From assembly GCA_025454375.1 (NCBI GenBank), contig JALOOO010000019.1:1-36238 (forward strand): a stretch of DNA of 36,238 nt, in the 5' to 3' direction. The notes under the pieces are model-generated. The model saw only the letters and a program-made list of their open reading frames with translations. It was not told the DNA's origin and ran no database searches. Both the position numbers and the translations under genes were made by a program. Source of the stretch: Leptolyngbya sp. Prado105 (GTDB lineage Bacteria > Cyanobacteriota > Cyanobacteriia > Leptolyngbyales > Leptolyngbyaceae). This document shows positions 26,010 to 33,987 of this stretch, piece after piece (within the stretch, counting starts at the first letter, position 1; every line of letters starts with the position of its first letter).

Positions 26010-26123
26010 CAGAGCAGTTTTGCACGACCGATTCGGATTGCAGATGAAAAGTCCAACTTTGGAGGGTTTTAGCTTTTTACAGCAGCGTTAGTATAGCGAG
26101 TAAAGTCCTCACCTTTTAAAGCT

Positions 26124-26873
26124 ATGAATCTTGTAACGCAATTGCTTCATATCGTCAGTTCAGGTGCCAGCGCATATATTTTTTCAAACGGAATGCGCGA
26201 TCGCCAAACTCGCCCGAATCTTCTTGCTGGCTTTCAAATGGCAGAATCGGGTTCTGTGCCGTTCTTACAAGCATTACGCGATCGAGCCAACGCTGAAGGC
26301 GAAACCGGGCTAGCAGAAAAACTCGATCGCCATGCGAATGAGGAGAAACGTCATGGTCAGATCTTTGCACATGGGTTGAAGCAATTGAATAAAAAGGTAA
26401 TCAATTTTGGTCAGCGCGTCGAAAAAGAAATCGATCGCAGACCGGATGAATCGAAGCGGAGTCCGTTCTTTGATGCCTATTTTGTCGGCTATTCTCAAGC
26501 CCAGCTTACACCTGAAAATATCCCTTGGGAAGTCTTTCTTGCAAGTACTTATATCCTTGAACTAGATGCTAGCAAGGACTTTGTCAGAATGGCAGAGGCT
26601 TTGCCAGACGACCCGATCAGCGCAAATCTGAGACAGGGAATTTTGAGTATTGCTGCGGATGAGACGGGACATGCAGCTTATCTATATGAAGCCATGCACT
26701 CTCAATTTGGAAGTGCCAAAACTCAAGAATTGGTCGATCAATGGCGCACTCGTAAGGTGAATGCAATGCTTGCAGCGGTGCAAAGCTTCATCACGAAGGG
26801 CGGCAAGATGGGGCAAATGGTCGAAGAAGGTGCGCCTATCGAGATGCCGACTCAAGATCCTGTAGCAGCATAG
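26124..26873 (+). CDS. Ferritin-like (diiron) protein of unknown function
   Basis: A 249-aa, mostly helical protein with paired metal-ligand motifs of a four-helix diiron bundle: MAESGSVPF, then NEEKRHGQIF (E-E-x-x-H, ~72-79), then LELDASKDF and a second ADETGHAAYLYEA (E-x-x-H, ~179-190). This matches the general ferritin/rubrerythrin-like superfamily. There are no C-terminal rubredoxin cysteines and no membrane segment. The C-terminal tail (MGQMVEEGAPIEMPTQDP) is disordered. Oxygenase, peroxidase or iron-handling roles are all possible and cannot be separated by sequence alone. A strong bidirectional terminator follows. Confidence 0.72.
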   Translation: MNLVTQLLHIVSSGASAYIFSNGMRDRQTRPNLLAGFQMAESGSVPFLQALRDRANAEGETGLAEKLDRHANEEKRHGQIFAHGLKQLNKKVINFGQRVEKEIDRRPDESKRSPFFDAYFVGYSQAQLTPENIPWEVFLASTYILELDASKDFVRMAEALPDDPISANLRQGILSIAADETGHAAYLYEAMHSQFGSAKTQELVDQWRTRKVNAMLAAVQSFITKGGKMGQMVEEGAPIEMPTQDPVAA

Positions 26874-26892
26874 GAGATTCATTCAATTGTGC

Positions 26893-26940
26893 AAAAAAAT
26901 CGAGAGATTAAACCCTAATCTCTCGATTCTTAATTTTTCA
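26893..26940. terminator. Bidirectional intrinsic terminator
   Basis: A perfect 13-bp stem (26898-26910 with 26916-26928, five-base loop aaccc) flanked by A7 on the left and CTTAATTTTT on the right. It terminates the ferritin-like gene on the plus strand and rsfS on the minus strand, which converge here. Confidence 0.92.
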
Positions 26941-26946
26941 ATTCAT

Positions 26947-27348
26947 TTACAAACTACCAAACGGCACTCGGGGTGCATGTCCCCAGAACGACTCCAATCC
27001 ATAAAATTCGCGTTCCTGAGGCATCATCACATGCACAATCACATCGCCGTAATCCTCAATAATCCAACTCCCCTCCGAAAAGCCCTCTGAGCGAATCGGC
27101 TTGCGACCCATTTCTTCTTCAAGCTTGTCCTCAATCGATCGAGCAATTGCCCGGACTTGCACCTTTGAGTATCCCGTAACTAGGACAAAATAATCTGCCA
27201 GAACCGACACATCACCGACTTTCAACAACACAATATCGCTCCCTTTGCGCTCATCGGCTGCTGTCGCGACCCACTGTGCCATCCGATCTGAGCGATCGTC
27301 AAGCGTTGTATTTAGCGAAAGAGTTTGTTGGTTAGAAAGTTCTGTCAT
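26947..27348 (-). CDS. rsfS: Ribosomal silencing factor RsfS
   Basis: RsfS binds ribosomal protein uL14 on the 50S subunit and blocks joining with the 30S, lowering translation in stationary phase or starvation. The 133-aa product contains ERKGSDIVLLKVGDVSVLADYFVLVTG, then VQVRAIARSIEDKLEEE, and the signature WIIEDYGDVIVHVMMPQEREFYGLESFWG. The start ATG abuts the yqeK stop directly (TGAATG), so the two are translationally coupled. The yqeK-rsfS order is widespread in bacteria. It ends at the shared bidirectional terminator. Confidence 0.96.
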   Translation of the reverse strand: MTELSNQQTLSLNTTLDDRSDRMAQWVATAADERKGSDIVLLKVGDVSVLADYFVLVTGYSKVQVRAIARSIEDKLEEEMGRKPIRSEGFSEGSWIIEDYGDVIVHVMMPQEREFYGLESFWGHAPRVPFGSL

Positions 27349-28155
27349 TCAGGTTTGAATTCCTTTTACAAGTTGGATTTTAGCGATCGGGTCTTTTACA
27401 ACCGTTTGTTTGAACCGTTGTAAAAAGGCATTACGAGTCTGTACCGTGCGCGGATGGATCAGATGACCCGCCTGAATCAGGTGTCTCAGCGACGCATCTG
27501 CAACTCGCCAAGTTGCCTGAATCAAGTCCTGCCGACTCAAATCCCGCAATTCTTCTAACTCTGGTGTGGCTCCACGTCCCGGCTCTAGCCCATCTGCCAG
27601 GTACACCACACAACTGAGTAAACTCATCTCTGGATTGCCAAGCGTATGGTGTCGAATGGCATCCAATACCTCAGCATCTATCACACCAAACTCATCGCGT
27701 GCCACAATCGCACCTGCTTCTGCATGAAGTAAATGAGGATTGCTCTCCTCAACTGGATCAATTTCCAGCCCTTCTGCGATCGCCATATTCAGTAAGCGTT
27801 TCGGCTTAAAGAATTTTGCTAAGTCGTGCATTAAAGCAGCCTGAGCCGCCTTTTCAACGTCGAGATTATGGAGTTGAGCAAGCTCGATCGCAAATTGTTC
27901 GACCCGCAGGATATGTCGAATTCGAGTTTCGGAGACTTGCCCTTTCAGCCAATATAAAACTCTGGCACGCGATCGATCAGGGGGTGGAAGCAGACGTGAA
28001 AGCGCGATCGATTTATCCACCTGCGGCGAAGTCCCTTCAGTCTGTGGTGCTTGGGGCAATTCACGCATGGGTACTGCTAACTCCTGCCAGTACCTTGTGC
28101 GGGGATAAAAAACGACATCGAGCAATTCATTCCTTCCATTGAGTGCTGTCTCCAT
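27349..28155 (-). CDS. yqeK: YqeK-type HD-domain nucleotide hydrolase (bis(5'-nucleosyl)-tetraphosphatase, symmetrical)
   Basis: YqeK proteins are HD-domain hydrolases that split diadenosine tetraphosphate (Ap4A) symmetrically. The metal-site residues are visible: His in RIRHILRVE, HD in AALMHDLAKFF, His in HAEAGAIVA, RHH in IRHHTLGNPEMS, and Asp in VVYLADGLEPGR. The HD core starts roughly 75 residues into this call. The frame is open to 28260 and the start is uncertain: 28155 (ATG, no clear Shine-Dalgarno) or 28068 (ATG with AGGAG 12 bases upstream). The ~70-residue N-terminal extension is Pro-rich. The stop TGA directly precedes the rsfS ATG. Confidence 0.88.
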   Translation of the reverse strand: METALNGRNELLDVVFYPRTRYWQELAVPMRELPQAPQTEGTSPQVDKSIALSRLLPPPDRSRARVLYWLKGQVSETRIRHILRVEQFAIELAQLHNLDVEKAAQAALMHDLAKFFKPKRLLNMAIAEGLEIDPVEESNPHLLHAEAGAIVARDEFGVIDAEVLDAIRHHTLGNPEMSLLSCVVYLADGLEPGRGATPELEELRDLSRQDLIQATWRVADASLRHLIQAGHLIHPRTVQTRNAFLQRFKQTVVKDPIAKIQLVKGIQT

Positions 28156-28377
28156 TCTAACGTAAGTCTCTGAGTCTCGACCTGCTGCGTTTGAGATTCT
28201 AATCAAGTGGATCTGAGACTTAGCTTCTCTGTCTGCCAGTCTTCCCCATCCAATCTCCAAATTTCAACCTTGCCCAGTTCGGTTATCGCCCTAAGTATCC
28301 TAAATTTGAAGGTGGTAGCATAGCAGATAAAAGCAGTCAATTCAACCTCGCACAGAAATTAAGAAAAGGTAAACGGC

Positions 28378-29064
28378 ATGTTTTTCCATTGGTCTTATCT
28401 CCTGCTGATTCCCGGCATGATCCTTGTATTCTGGGCACAGCAGCGGGTTCAAAGTACATATCGCAAATATTCTGAAATCCCTTCTCGCATGGGAATGACG
28501 GGGGCAGAAGTGGCGAAGATGATTCTCGACCGTATGGGGGTTCAAAATGTCACGGTTGAACCCGTCGCGGGAGAACTGACGGATCATTACGATCCGGGTG
28601 CAAAAGCAGTTCGACTTTCGGAAGTGGTCTATGGTTCGACTTCACTTGCGGCAGCGGCTGTAGCCGCACATGAATGCGGTCATGTGCTTCAGGATGTGAA
28701 AGGATACGCGCCGATGAATGTCCGTGCAGCATTGGTTCCCGCTGTAAATTTGGGCGCAAATTTTGGACCGCTTTTGATTATGGGCGGGCTGTTCCTGGGT
28801 GCGCTAGGTGGCGTATTTATCAAAATCGGAATTGTGCTGTTTGCCTCTGTAATTGTGTTCCACCTTGTGACCTTGCCAGTTGAGCTTGATGCGTCGAGTC
28901 GGGCGTTACGCTTGATTGATGAACTCGGAATTTTGCAGGGTGAGGAAAATCAAGGGGCACGCAAAGTGTTGAATGCAGCCGCATTTACCTATGTAGCGAC
29001 TGCACTATATGCGTTGCTCCAGTTAGTTCAATACATCTTTATCGCATTCGGTCAACGCGATTAG
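28378..29064 (+). CDS. Membrane zinc metallopeptidase, YugP-like
   Basis: A 228-aa membrane protein of the YugP-like neutral zinc metallopeptidase family (PF04298). The active site is VAAHECGHVLQD (H98, E99, H102). An N-terminal transmembrane span (about 6-21), a central pair (about 118-170) and a C-terminal span (about 205-225) surround the catalytic loop. Conserved family segments are SRMGMTGAEVAKMIL, SEVVYGSTSLAAAAVAAHE and LPVELDASSRAL. The physiological substrate is not known. It has a strong intrinsic terminator downstream and starts a single-gene unit. Confidence 0.93.
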   Translation: MFFHWSYLLLIPGMILVFWAQQRVQSTYRKYSEIPSRMGMTGAEVAKMILDRMGVQNVTVEPVAGELTDHYDPGAKAVRLSEVVYGSTSLAAAAVAAHECGHVLQDVKGYAPMNVRAALVPAVNLGANFGPLLIMGGLFLGALGGVFIKIGIVLFASVIVFHLVTLPVELDASSRALRLIDELGILQGEENQGARKVLNAAAFTYVATALYALLQLVQYIFIAFGQRD

Positions 29065-29081
29065 ATTGATTCTTACAGTAG

Positions 29082-29118
29082 AAAGACCTGGCAGGAACTA
29101 TCTGTCAGGTCTTTTTTT
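29082..29118 (+). terminator. Intrinsic terminator after the YugP-like gene
   Basis: A 13-bp stem (AAAGACCTGGCAG, 29082-29094, with CTGTCAGGTCTTT, 29102-29114; one G-T pair) with a 7-base loop is followed by T7. It sits 17 bases after the stop codon. Confidence 0.92.
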
Positions 29119-29172
29119 ATCGAAATAACCTTCCTGAACGTTTTACATCGCTTATATAGCGCTCCTGTTTAA

Positions 29173-29249
29173 GTTGTGAAAGCTACAAAGAGTAGGGAGT
29201 AGGGAGTTATTTCTTATCTTCCCCACTCCGCACTCTCCACCTTCACAAC
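29173..29249. repeat. Palindromic short-tandem-repeat element (GGGAGTA type)
   Basis: GTTGTGAA (29173-29180) pairs exactly with TTCACAAC (29242-29249). Between them, AGTAGGGAGTAGGGAGT (a 7-base unit repeated) faces CCCACTCCGCACTC on the far side, so the whole element folds into one imperfect hairpin. Such GGGAGTA/CCCCACT elements are common, dispersed and non-coding in filamentous cyanobacteria (from memory). It sits in the convergent gap between the YugP-like gene and the response regulator. Confidence 0.75.
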
Positions 29250-29294
29250 GCATCTAAGATTGCTTATAGTTTGCAAGCCGAATCTCAAATCGCC

Positions 29295-29843
29295 TTACTT
29301 CATCTTCTGCTTCACAAATGCCAAAAGCTGACCCATTTGCTTCTTCAGACCATCAATCTCAGCCTGCATCTTCGCAATCTTCTGATTCAGGGCTGCAATC
29401 TCAGCGGCACTAGCACCAGCCGCCGTTCCTCCAACAGGAGCCGTAACAGGAGCCGCTGCCGGACGACGTTTCGCTTTTGCCATTGCCGTTTTAATCGCAT
29501 CGATTAGACCCTTTTGGTCAAACGGCTTCTGCACAAACTCAAAATACTCAAACGGCTCTTGCAGCTTCTCCTCAACTTCTTCCTTGCGCCCGGACATTAG
29601 CACCAAAGGAATCGTTTGCAGTTCAGGCTGGCTCTGAATTTGCTGATACACTTCCCAGCCACTCATTCGAGGCAGCAAGAAATCTAACATAATCAAAGTC
29701 GGACGCTCTTGACGAATCAGAGTAATCCCCTGCACCCCGTCCTTCGCCTCCAAAACCTCAAAATTGCCTTTCGGCAACATATCACGTACCATGTTCCGAA
29801 TCACGGCACTATCATCGATAACAATAACCTTGTGACTTGCCAC
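29295..29843 (-). CDS. CheY-like response regulator with C-terminal coiled coil
   Basis: A 182-aa protein. Residues 1-121 form a receiver domain with the acidic pair (Asp10, Asp11), phospho-acceptor Asp54 (IMLDFLLPRMSG), Ser84 and Lys106 (QKPF), so phosphorylation chemistry is intact. An Ala/Pro/Val-rich linker leads to a coiled coil (IAALNQKIAKMQAEIDGLKKQMGQLL, ~146-178). There is no DNA-binding or enzymatic output domain, so it probably signals by protein-protein contact through the coiled coil. The start is GTG (29841-29843), selected because GAGGAG lies seven bases upstream. No cognate histidine kinase is nearby. Confidence 0.9.
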   Translation of the reverse strand: MASHKVIVIDDSAVIRNMVRDMLPKGNFEVLEAKDGVQGITLIRQERPTLIMLDFLLPRMSGWEVYQQIQSQPELQTIPLVLMSGRKEEVEEKLQEPFEYFEFVQKPFDQKGLIDAIKTAMAKAKRRPAAAPVTAPVGGTAAGASAAEIAALNQKIAKMQAEIDGLKKQMGQLLAFVKQKMK

Positions 29844-30006
29844 AACTGAACTCCTCTAGGGTGATCTGGGAACGTTTCGGTCAGGATGAGAGGGCGAAAA
29901 CGATGCGACCCTTGGATTACTGCACCCCTGACCGAGAAACTCAGCAGTAGAAATGATAGCCGCGATCGTGCTAAATGATACTTTTTTATGAAGGAACGCT
30001 ACAGCG

Positions 30007-30035
30007 TTAAGCCGATGAGTTTCTCACTTTATAAT
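30007..30035 (+). promoter_or_regulatory. Candidate promoter of lipA
   Basis: A perfect -10 hexamer TATAAT (30030-30035) with a weak -35 TTAAGC (30007-30012) at 17-base spacing. The start of transcription would be near 30042, leaving a ~65-base leader before lipA. Confidence 0.5.
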
Positions 30036-30107
30036 GGGCATAGGCAACAAAACTTTATTTTCATTGGCTAATCTCTCATCAACCTGACTCCTAGCATTCC
30101 CCGATTT

Positions 30108-31034
30108 ATGTCTTCACCAACAAATTCTTCAACAATTTCTGAACGTCGTGCCATGGTGGCTGCAATGCCAGATTGGTTACGTCGATCGATTGGAAGTGCC
30201 AGCGAGATTTCCACAGTTCAGCAAATTATTAAGCAGCGACAAATTCATACAATCTGTGAAGAAGGACGCTGCCCAAATCGAGGAGAATGTTACGCCCAGA
30301 AAACGGCGACATTTTTGCTAATGGGGCCGACTTGTACGCGATCCTGTGCCTTTTGCCAGGTCGATAAAGGTCATGCTCCGATGCCGCTAGATGCTGAAGA
30401 GCCTCAAAAAGTTGCTGAATCGGTTCAATTACTGGGTTTGAAATATGTTGTCTTAACTTCGGTGGCGCGGGATGACATTTCTGATCAAGGTGCAGGTTGG
30501 TTTGCTGAGACGATGCGGCAGATTCGGCTCTTGAATCCTCAGACTCAGATCGAGGTCCTGACCCCAGATTTTTGGGGTGGAAAACAAGCAGGATGCTCCC
30601 CTGAAGCATTGCAGCAGCAGCGAATTGAGACGATCGTCAAAGCAAACCCTGCTTGCTACAACCACAACATTGAAACGGTAAAACGGCTTCAGGCTCCAGT
30701 GCGACGAGGGGCGAAATACGATCGCACGCTTCGAGTCCTAGAAATTGTCAAACGCCTCAATCCGGCGATCCCAACGAAGTCAGGTTTGATGCTGGGACAT
30801 GGCGAAACGGCAGCAGAAGTCATCGAGACGCTCCAGGATTTGAGAGCGGTGAAGTGCGATCGCGTTACGATTGGACAATATATGCGTCCGTCATTAGAAC
30901 ATTTGCCCGTGCAGAAATATTGGCATCCTGATGAATTTCAGCAGTTGGGCGAAATTGCAAAACAAATGGGATTTTCTCATGTGCGATCGGCTCCGCTTGT
31001 TCGTAGCTCATATCATGCTGGCGAAGAGGAATGA
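30108..31034 (+). CDS. lipA: Lipoyl synthase
   Basis: LipA is a radical-SAM enzyme that inserts two sulfurs into octanoyl groups on the lipoyl domains of 2-oxoacid dehydrogenases and glycine cleavage H protein. Both Fe-S cluster motifs are present: the auxiliary cluster C-x4-C-x5-C (Cys 50, 55, 61) and the radical-SAM C-x3-C-x2-C (Cys 76, 80, 83). The conserved Ser near the end is in RSSYHAG (Ser 300). Length is 308 aa. The 4-base overlap (ATGA) with the next gene suggests a two-gene operon. A perfect -10 box lies upstream. Confidence 0.97.
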   Translation: MSSPTNSSTISERRAMVAAMPDWLRRSIGSASEISTVQQIIKQRQIHTICEEGRCPNRGECYAQKTATFLLMGPTCTRSCAFCQVDKGHAPMPLDAEEPQKVAESVQLLGLKYVVLTSVARDDISDQGAGWFAETMRQIRLLNPQTQIEVLTPDFWGGKQAGCSPEALQQQRIETIVKANPACYNHNIETVKRLQAPVRRGAKYDRTLRVLEIVKRLNPAIPTKSGLMLGHGETAAEVIETLQDLRAVKCDRVTIGQYMRPSLEHLPVQKYWHPDEFQQLGEIAKQMGFSHVRSAPLVRSSYHAGEEE

Positions 31035-31441
31035 TCCGGGTTTTTGTGTACGGAACGCTGAAGCCTGGTGAAAGTAATTATTATCTTTGTGCCGAGCGTG
31101 TGATTTCTACTCAAAGCGCAATTGTTCATGCCTCGCTTTATCATTTGCCACTCGGTTATCCTGCGATCGTCCCCGGAGATGGCATTACTCACGGCTATCT
31201 CCTCATGTTCTATGATGCTGAAATTTTAGAAATTCTGGACGAGTACGAACAACATGATCCAATTGAAATTGAGCCGTTTGGATCAAGCAATGATTATCAA
31301 CGCCAAGAGATTGAAGCTTTTGATCTCAATCAAGTTTCACTCGGAATCGCTTGGGCTTATGTGATGACACAGGAAAAAATCGATCGCTTAAATGGCAGTC
31401 TCGTTTCTAGCGGAATTTGGCAAAAAAATAGCCCGCAGTGA
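31031..31441 (+). CDS. Gamma-glutamylcyclotransferase-like (GGCT/AIG2) protein
   Basis: A 136-aa protein. It starts [15 protein letters not shown], the substrate-binding loop of the GGCT/AIG2-like family, and carries the catalytic-type Glu in LDEYEQHDP (Glu 73). The domain [13 protein letters not shown] and GYLLMFYD lie between. Family members cyclise gamma-glutamyl amines or related amides; the true substrate is not known. It overlaps lipA by four bases (ATGA), so it is translationally coupled. Confidence 0.88.
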   Translation: MIRVFVYGTLKPGESNYYLCAERVISTQSAIVHASLYHLPLGYPAIVPGDGITHGYLLMFYDAEILEILDEYEQHDPIEIEPFGSSNDYQRQEIEAFDLNQVSLGIAWAYVMTQEKIDRLNGSLVSSGIWQKNSPQ

Positions 31442-31478
31442 AATCACCACGGACAGTCTCAATCTTTCGCAGACTTGC

Positions 31479-32003
31479 TTAGTTGCGTTGGCGTGAAGCA
31501 GGTTGAGAATTGGCGAGCCTAATCGACACGACCGGACGATCTAGCGCCACCATCATATCGGTATCAGAAGTCGTAGGTTGTTGAGTCACAACTGAGGGTT
31601 CAGCCTTCGGTCGAACTTCAGCCATTTGGGGTTGGCGAACACTGAAGAGTGTAACCGCACCCATGAAAGCAGCCGCAATTGCAGCCCCACCCCAAACTAA
31701 GCGGAGTTTCGGACGGCGATCGACTTTTGCCATCACTTGTTCAACCGTTTTATCAACCGATTGGACGGGCGCGGGGACAGGAATCGAGCGGAATGCCTGA
31801 CGCAGTTTGAGCAAGCGAGTATGAAGCTGTTGGATCGAGGGGTCAGTGGCTAACCACTCTTCAACCTGTTTGCGCTCACTCGCGGTTACTTCTCCGTCTA
31901 AATAGGCACTCAGTAACTCGAAGCGATCGCGGGCTTGTGCGTTTAACTGTGAATCGAGCGGGGATTGCATATCGTTATTCAGCGAATCAAAATTGGGGTT
32001 CAT
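31479..32003 (-). CDS. Anti-sigma factor-like membrane protein
   Basis: A 174-aa protein with the N-terminal domain of zinc-less anti-sigma factors: RFELLSAYLDGEVTASERKQVEEWLATDP, then RLLKLRQAFRSI. One transmembrane helix (LVWGGAAIAAAFMGAVTLFSV, ~103-123) is followed by a ~50-aa periplasmic or lumenal tail rich in Pro and Gln. The sigma-binding domain is cytoplasmic, so the protein probably holds the neighbouring ECF sigma at the membrane and releases it on a signal. The start could be 32003 or the ATG at 31970. It lies 171 bases after the sigma gene. Confidence 0.82.
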   Translation of the reverse strand: MNPNFDSLNNDMQSPLDSQLNAQARDRFELLSAYLDGEVTASERKQVEEWLATDPSIQQLHTRLLKLRQAFRSIPVPAPVQSVDKTVEQVMAKVDRRPKLRLVWGGAAIAAAFMGAVTLFSVRQPQMAEVRPKAEPSVVTQQPTTSDTDMMVALDRPVVSIRLANSQPASRQRN

Positions 32004-32055
32004 CGAGAGTCACTTCACTTAAGAATGCCCAGAGATCAAACGATTTTCAGTGTAA

Positions 32056-32087
32056 TTAATCATGGCTCGTCATCACTCACTCCTCAG
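32056..32087 (-). other. Strong Shine-Dalgarno and five-codon ORF between sigma and anti-sigma genes
   Basis: On the minus strand the leader TGAGGAGTGAGTGATGAC (32069-32086) puts AGGAG 6 bases before an ATG (32071-32073) that opens MTSHD and stops at 32056. The same 18 bases occur at 33135-33152 before a 49-codon ORF. Here the ORF is too short to be a conventional protein, and the anti-sigma start is 53 bases further on. It might be a regulatory leader or a duplicated remnant. Confidence 0.4.
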
Positions 32088-32174
32088 AATATTCAATCTC
32101 TTGCGGAGATACATCTAAGAGCATATTAACAAAGTCAATCTGAAGTCCTAGCCATATCAAGAGAGAATTTAAAC

Positions 32175-32834
32175 CTACTGTCCATCCAGATATTGCTGGA
32201 GTTGGGACTGTAATCGATGCCGCGCCCGGGCAATCCGCGATTTCACGGTTCCGAGCGATACGCCTGTCAGTTCAGCAATTTCCTCGTATGCCATTCCTTC
32301 AATTTCACGTAACACGATCGTGGTACGAAAAACTTCAGGCAGGTCGGCGATCGCTTCGTTAAGCTGATCGTAAAATTCCCGTGTTGTTAGATCTTCATCG
32401 GGTCCGGGCGTTACTGCGGCGATTTCCCAATCTACTTCTCCATCATCCACAGATAAAGGGGCATCTAAAGAGAGGGGAGTCGCATTGCGTTTGCGTTTGC
32501 GAAGCTCGTCGTAAAACAAGTTTGTCGCAATCCGACTCAACCAGCCTCGGAACTTGACGGGTTCGTTCAGCCGGGTGATATTGCGATAGACACGAATCCA
32601 TACCTCTTGAGCGAGATCCGCGCGATCTTGCCAATCGGGTGCTAAATGATAGAGAACTTTATCAACATGAGACTGATACCGCCGCATGAGTTCCGCAAAT
32701 ACGGCTTTCTCTGGACGATGTCCGGTCTGACATTGCAATACTAGGTCGTAATTGGAGAGTTTTTCTGCTTGCACTGGACTCTGATGAACCGTTGGCTCGA
32801 TCGGTGACCAGGATACAGTAAGGGACTGACTCAT
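32175..32834 (-). CDS. ECF-type RNA polymerase sigma factor (SigG-like, group 3/4)
   Basis: A ~219-aa sigma factor with only regions 2 and 4. Region 2 includes FAELMRRYQSHVDKVLYH and the DLAQEVWIRVYRNI core-binding helix, followed by FRGWLSRIATNLFYDELRKRKRN (promoter melting). Region 4 is the ADLPEVFRTTIVLREIEGMAYEEIAELTGVSLGTVKSRIARARHRL helix-turn-helix that contacts the -35. It resembles the cyanobacterial SigG group. The frame is open to a GTG at 32864; the ATG at 32834 (MSQSLTVSWSP) is preferred, but neither start has a good Shine-Dalgarno. The next gene is an anti-sigma factor, as expected for the family. Confidence 0.9.
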   Translation of the reverse strand: MSQSLTVSWSPIEPTVHQSPVQAEKLSNYDLVLQCQTGHRPEKAVFAELMRRYQSHVDKVLYHLAPDWQDRADLAQEVWIRVYRNITRLNEPVKFRGWLSRIATNLFYDELRKRKRNATPLSLDAPLSVDDGEVDWEIAAVTPGPDEDLTTREFYDQLNEAIADLPEVFRTTIVLREIEGMAYEEIAELTGVSLGTVKSRIARARHRLQSQLQQYLDGQ

Positions 32835-32988
32835 GGGCGGATGACGGGATTTTCTACGTTCCACCTCTTATGACCGTAAGCGGTTTAAGAAAGTTCCTGA
32901 CTGTTGCCTAATTTTTTCGATCGAGTGATCCTATCCAGAATAGATCGCAGATGTTGTCATTGGTGAACTCTAGCAACAGAAATACGCT

Positions 32989-33138
32989 TTAAGGTAGAGT
33001 GTCGAGGGGTAAATGGGCGAGATGATTGGAAACGGCTTCAGTTTGGGTTGAATTGCGGATGCGAATTGGACTAGACCAGTCTTGTATCGAGATGACTGCT
33101 AAGGTAATCGCGATCGCTAGGATTAGTTTTTCTGTCAT
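32989..33138 (-). CDS. Micro-protein with hydrophobic N-terminus, 49 aa
   Basis: On the minus strand, ATG at 33138 opens 49 codons to a TAA at 32989. The sequence starts MTEKLILAIAITLAVISIQD, a single hydrophobic helix suited to a membrane anchor or signal peptide, followed by a polar tail ending LPLDTLP. The Shine-Dalgarno (AGGAG, six bases before the ATG) is the strongest in the window. The gene lies 154 bases upstream of the sigma gene on the same strand. No family is recognised. Evidence is the strong ribosome site, correct orientation, and membrane-like composition; there is no homology. Confidence 0.5.
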   Translation of the reverse strand: MTEKLILAIAITLAVISIQDWSSPIRIRNSTQTEAVSNHLAHLPLDTLP

Positions 33139-33414
33139 CACTCACTCCTCATATACCGAAACACTCAGGTTGCCCGCATTGTAAATTCGGGATCACAGTT
33201 TGGATCAGTATCGCTTCATTCCTTTATCTAACTTTGGTACGATTTCCTTGATTTCTTCAATCTTCCGGGTTAGGACAAAGGATCACCGTATTCGATAAGT
33301 TACGGTTGCGACAATAATAGATCTGTCATCAGGAATCTACTTGCGTCTTAAGATTCACATGCGATCGTTTGAGTTCCGGGCAGAATGAAAAAAGTAGCAG
33401 TTTGATTGCAGAAA

Positions 33415-33981
33415 ATGGCGGCGAAAATTCAAGAGTCTCCTCTTTCTAAAGCATTTATGATGATTTGCATCGTGCCGGGAGTGGCGATCGCACTGTTTCA
33501 GGTGCGCCATGTGCCTGCTGCACTGCCCAAGGTTGAGATGCCAAATTTTCAGGCACTCGTCGCGCCGAAGCCATCCCCGTCGCCTGTGATTGAGACGAAG
33601 TTAGTTGTGGATTTGAGCGATCGCGAGGTTCGACTGTTTGAGAAGCAGAAATTAAAAGCAACGTATTCAGTCGCGATCGGGCAAGAAGGCTGGGAAACGC
33701 CTGTTGGATCTTTTAAAGTGTCTGAAATGGTAAAGAATCCAGCTTGGCAGCATCCGATTACAGGCGAGAAAATTCCACCAGGGGATCAGGATAATCCTTT
33801 GGGGAAGCGTTGGATCGGGTTTACTTCACAGGGAAAACTGCTGATCGGATTTCATGGAACAAAAGATTACTCGCTGCTTGGGCAGGCAGTTTCTCATGGC
33901 TGTTTGAGAATGCGAAATGCGGATGTGATTGCACTTTATAAAGCAGTGAAACTTGGAACTCCAGTTGAGGTGAAGCAATAA
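33415..33981 (+). CDS. L,D-transpeptidase (YkuD domain)
   Basis: A 188-aa enzyme with an N-terminal hydrophobic anchor (AFMMICIVPGVAIALF) and Pro-rich linker, then a YkuD domain: LVVDLSDREVRLFEKQKL..., WETPVGSFKVSEM, and the catalytic FHGTKDYSLLG...SHGCLRMRNAD (His and nucleophilic Cys in H-x2-x-S-H-G-C-x-R). It forms or exchanges 3-3 peptidoglycan crosslinks or attaches proteins in the periplasm. The ATG at 33415 is preferred over a TTG at 33406. It ends six bases before recD2, so the two may be co-transcribed. Confidence 0.92.
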   Translation: MAAKIQESPLSKAFMMICIVPGVAIALFQVRHVPAALPKVEMPNFQALVAPKPSPSPVIETKLVVDLSDREVRLFEKQKLKATYSVAIGQEGWETPVGSFKVSEMVKNPAWQHPITGEKIPPGDQDNPLGKRWIGFTSQGKLLIGFHGTKDYSLLGQAVSHGCLRMRNADVIALYKAVKLGTPVEVKQ

Positions 33982-33987
33982 AATGGC

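Noticed and set aside
29844-30107. Search for a gene or riboswitch between the response regulator and lipA
   Set aside because: There are no coherent frames or conserved RNA features; only the lipA -10 box (30030-30035) is supportable.
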